A DNA stretch of 64,000 nucleotides from contig CAYXFD010000011.1 of NCBI GenBank assembly GCA_964464175.1, positions 1 to 64,000 on the forward strand. Direction: 5' to 3'. The position numbers and the translations under genes are program-made. Below the pieces are notes generated by a model. The model was not told the DNA's origin and did not search any database. It saw nothing but the letters and a program-made list of their open reading frames with translations. Shown here one piece after another: positions 63,931 to 64,000 of this stretch. Position 1 is the stretch's first letter. Each line of letters starts with the position of its first letter. The stretch is from CAYXFD01 sp964464175. Its GTDB lineage: Bacteria > Cloacimonadota > Cloacimonadia > Cloacimonadales > JAJBBL01.

Positions 63931-64000
63931 TTATCTGATTCTCAGCGTTATAGATAGTTGTTAATATCCTGGGCGGGAAACAGAGAGAAAAGGTTTTTTT

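Overview
The window looks like part of a Gram-negative bacterial chromosome from the FCB/Cloacimonadota side of the tree. Four very large secreted proteins end in the type IX secretion (T9SS) sorting domain (YPNPFNP, then NxKGQKV, then SGVYFYRL or SGQYLVHA, with C-termini such as MLLLK). Lipoboxes, a SurA-like chaperone and a predicted outer-membrane barrel indicate a two-membrane envelope. Base composition is moderate, genes are densely packed, and TTG/GTG starts with good Shine-Dalgarno sequences recur. The phylum call is inference. A 100-base run of N (26254-26353) shows this is a scaffolded draft assembly.

Layout. 1-5400: glutamate and uracil/xanthine permeases, a pirin gene with a decayed pirin copy nearby, and a small lipoprotein. 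5400-9820: two T9SS cargo proteins. 9900-12110: an accessory patch with a HigB toxin, a HigA-type antitoxin fused to an ImmA/IrrE metallopeptidase, a palindromic operator, a probable HsdM tail remnant and a small protein of possible defence type. 12700-16900: a stand-alone E2 acyltransferase domain, a Cys/Asp-rich secreted protein, a repeat-rich spacer, an acetyltransferase, two small membrane proteins and a ferritin-like protein. 16930-19310: dnaA with DnaA-box clusters on both sides, the likely replication origin. 19310-26180: envelope and translation housekeeping (lipoprotein, two PpiC-type chaperones, pgpA, yajC, def, fmt, DUF116).

26180-28430: assembly gap inside a dispersed repeat, then an encapsulin shell gene with its encapsulated-ferritin cargo and a strong terminator, and an FAH-family enzyme. 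28600-36140: a 1184-residue FG-GAP/fibronectin T9SS protein, a DMT transporter, an SRPBCC protein and an amino-acid permease fused to a PTS EIIA-like domain. 36140-41210 (minus strand): metallophosphoesterase, two glycosyltransferases, a small membrane protein and a PHP phosphoesterase. 41520-47090: AMP-binding ligase, imidazolonepropionase, nitroreductase, barrel protein and a YbgA-like TudS-domain protein. 47370-52630: a YfhO-like membrane protein, an RsmI-like methyltransferase and recG in a tightly overlapping row. 53110-55580: acetyltransferase plus PLP racemase pair, and a flavoprotein. 55580-64000: a striking 61-nt hairpin, a C10 cysteine protease/GLUG T9SS protein, a DUF6765 protein, a methyltransferase, a UPF0316 membrane protein and an M3 oligopeptidase.

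The best-supported functional modules are the iron-storing encapsulin pair (with a separate ferritin-like protein elsewhere), the autoregulated HigBA-protease module, the origin region, and the secretion-related set. I saw no transposase, CRISPR array, rRNA or tRNA. I cannot demonstrate an undescribed system. The strongest leads are the eroded accessory patch at 9900-12110, the 61-nt hairpin and the mosaic palindromic repeat family.
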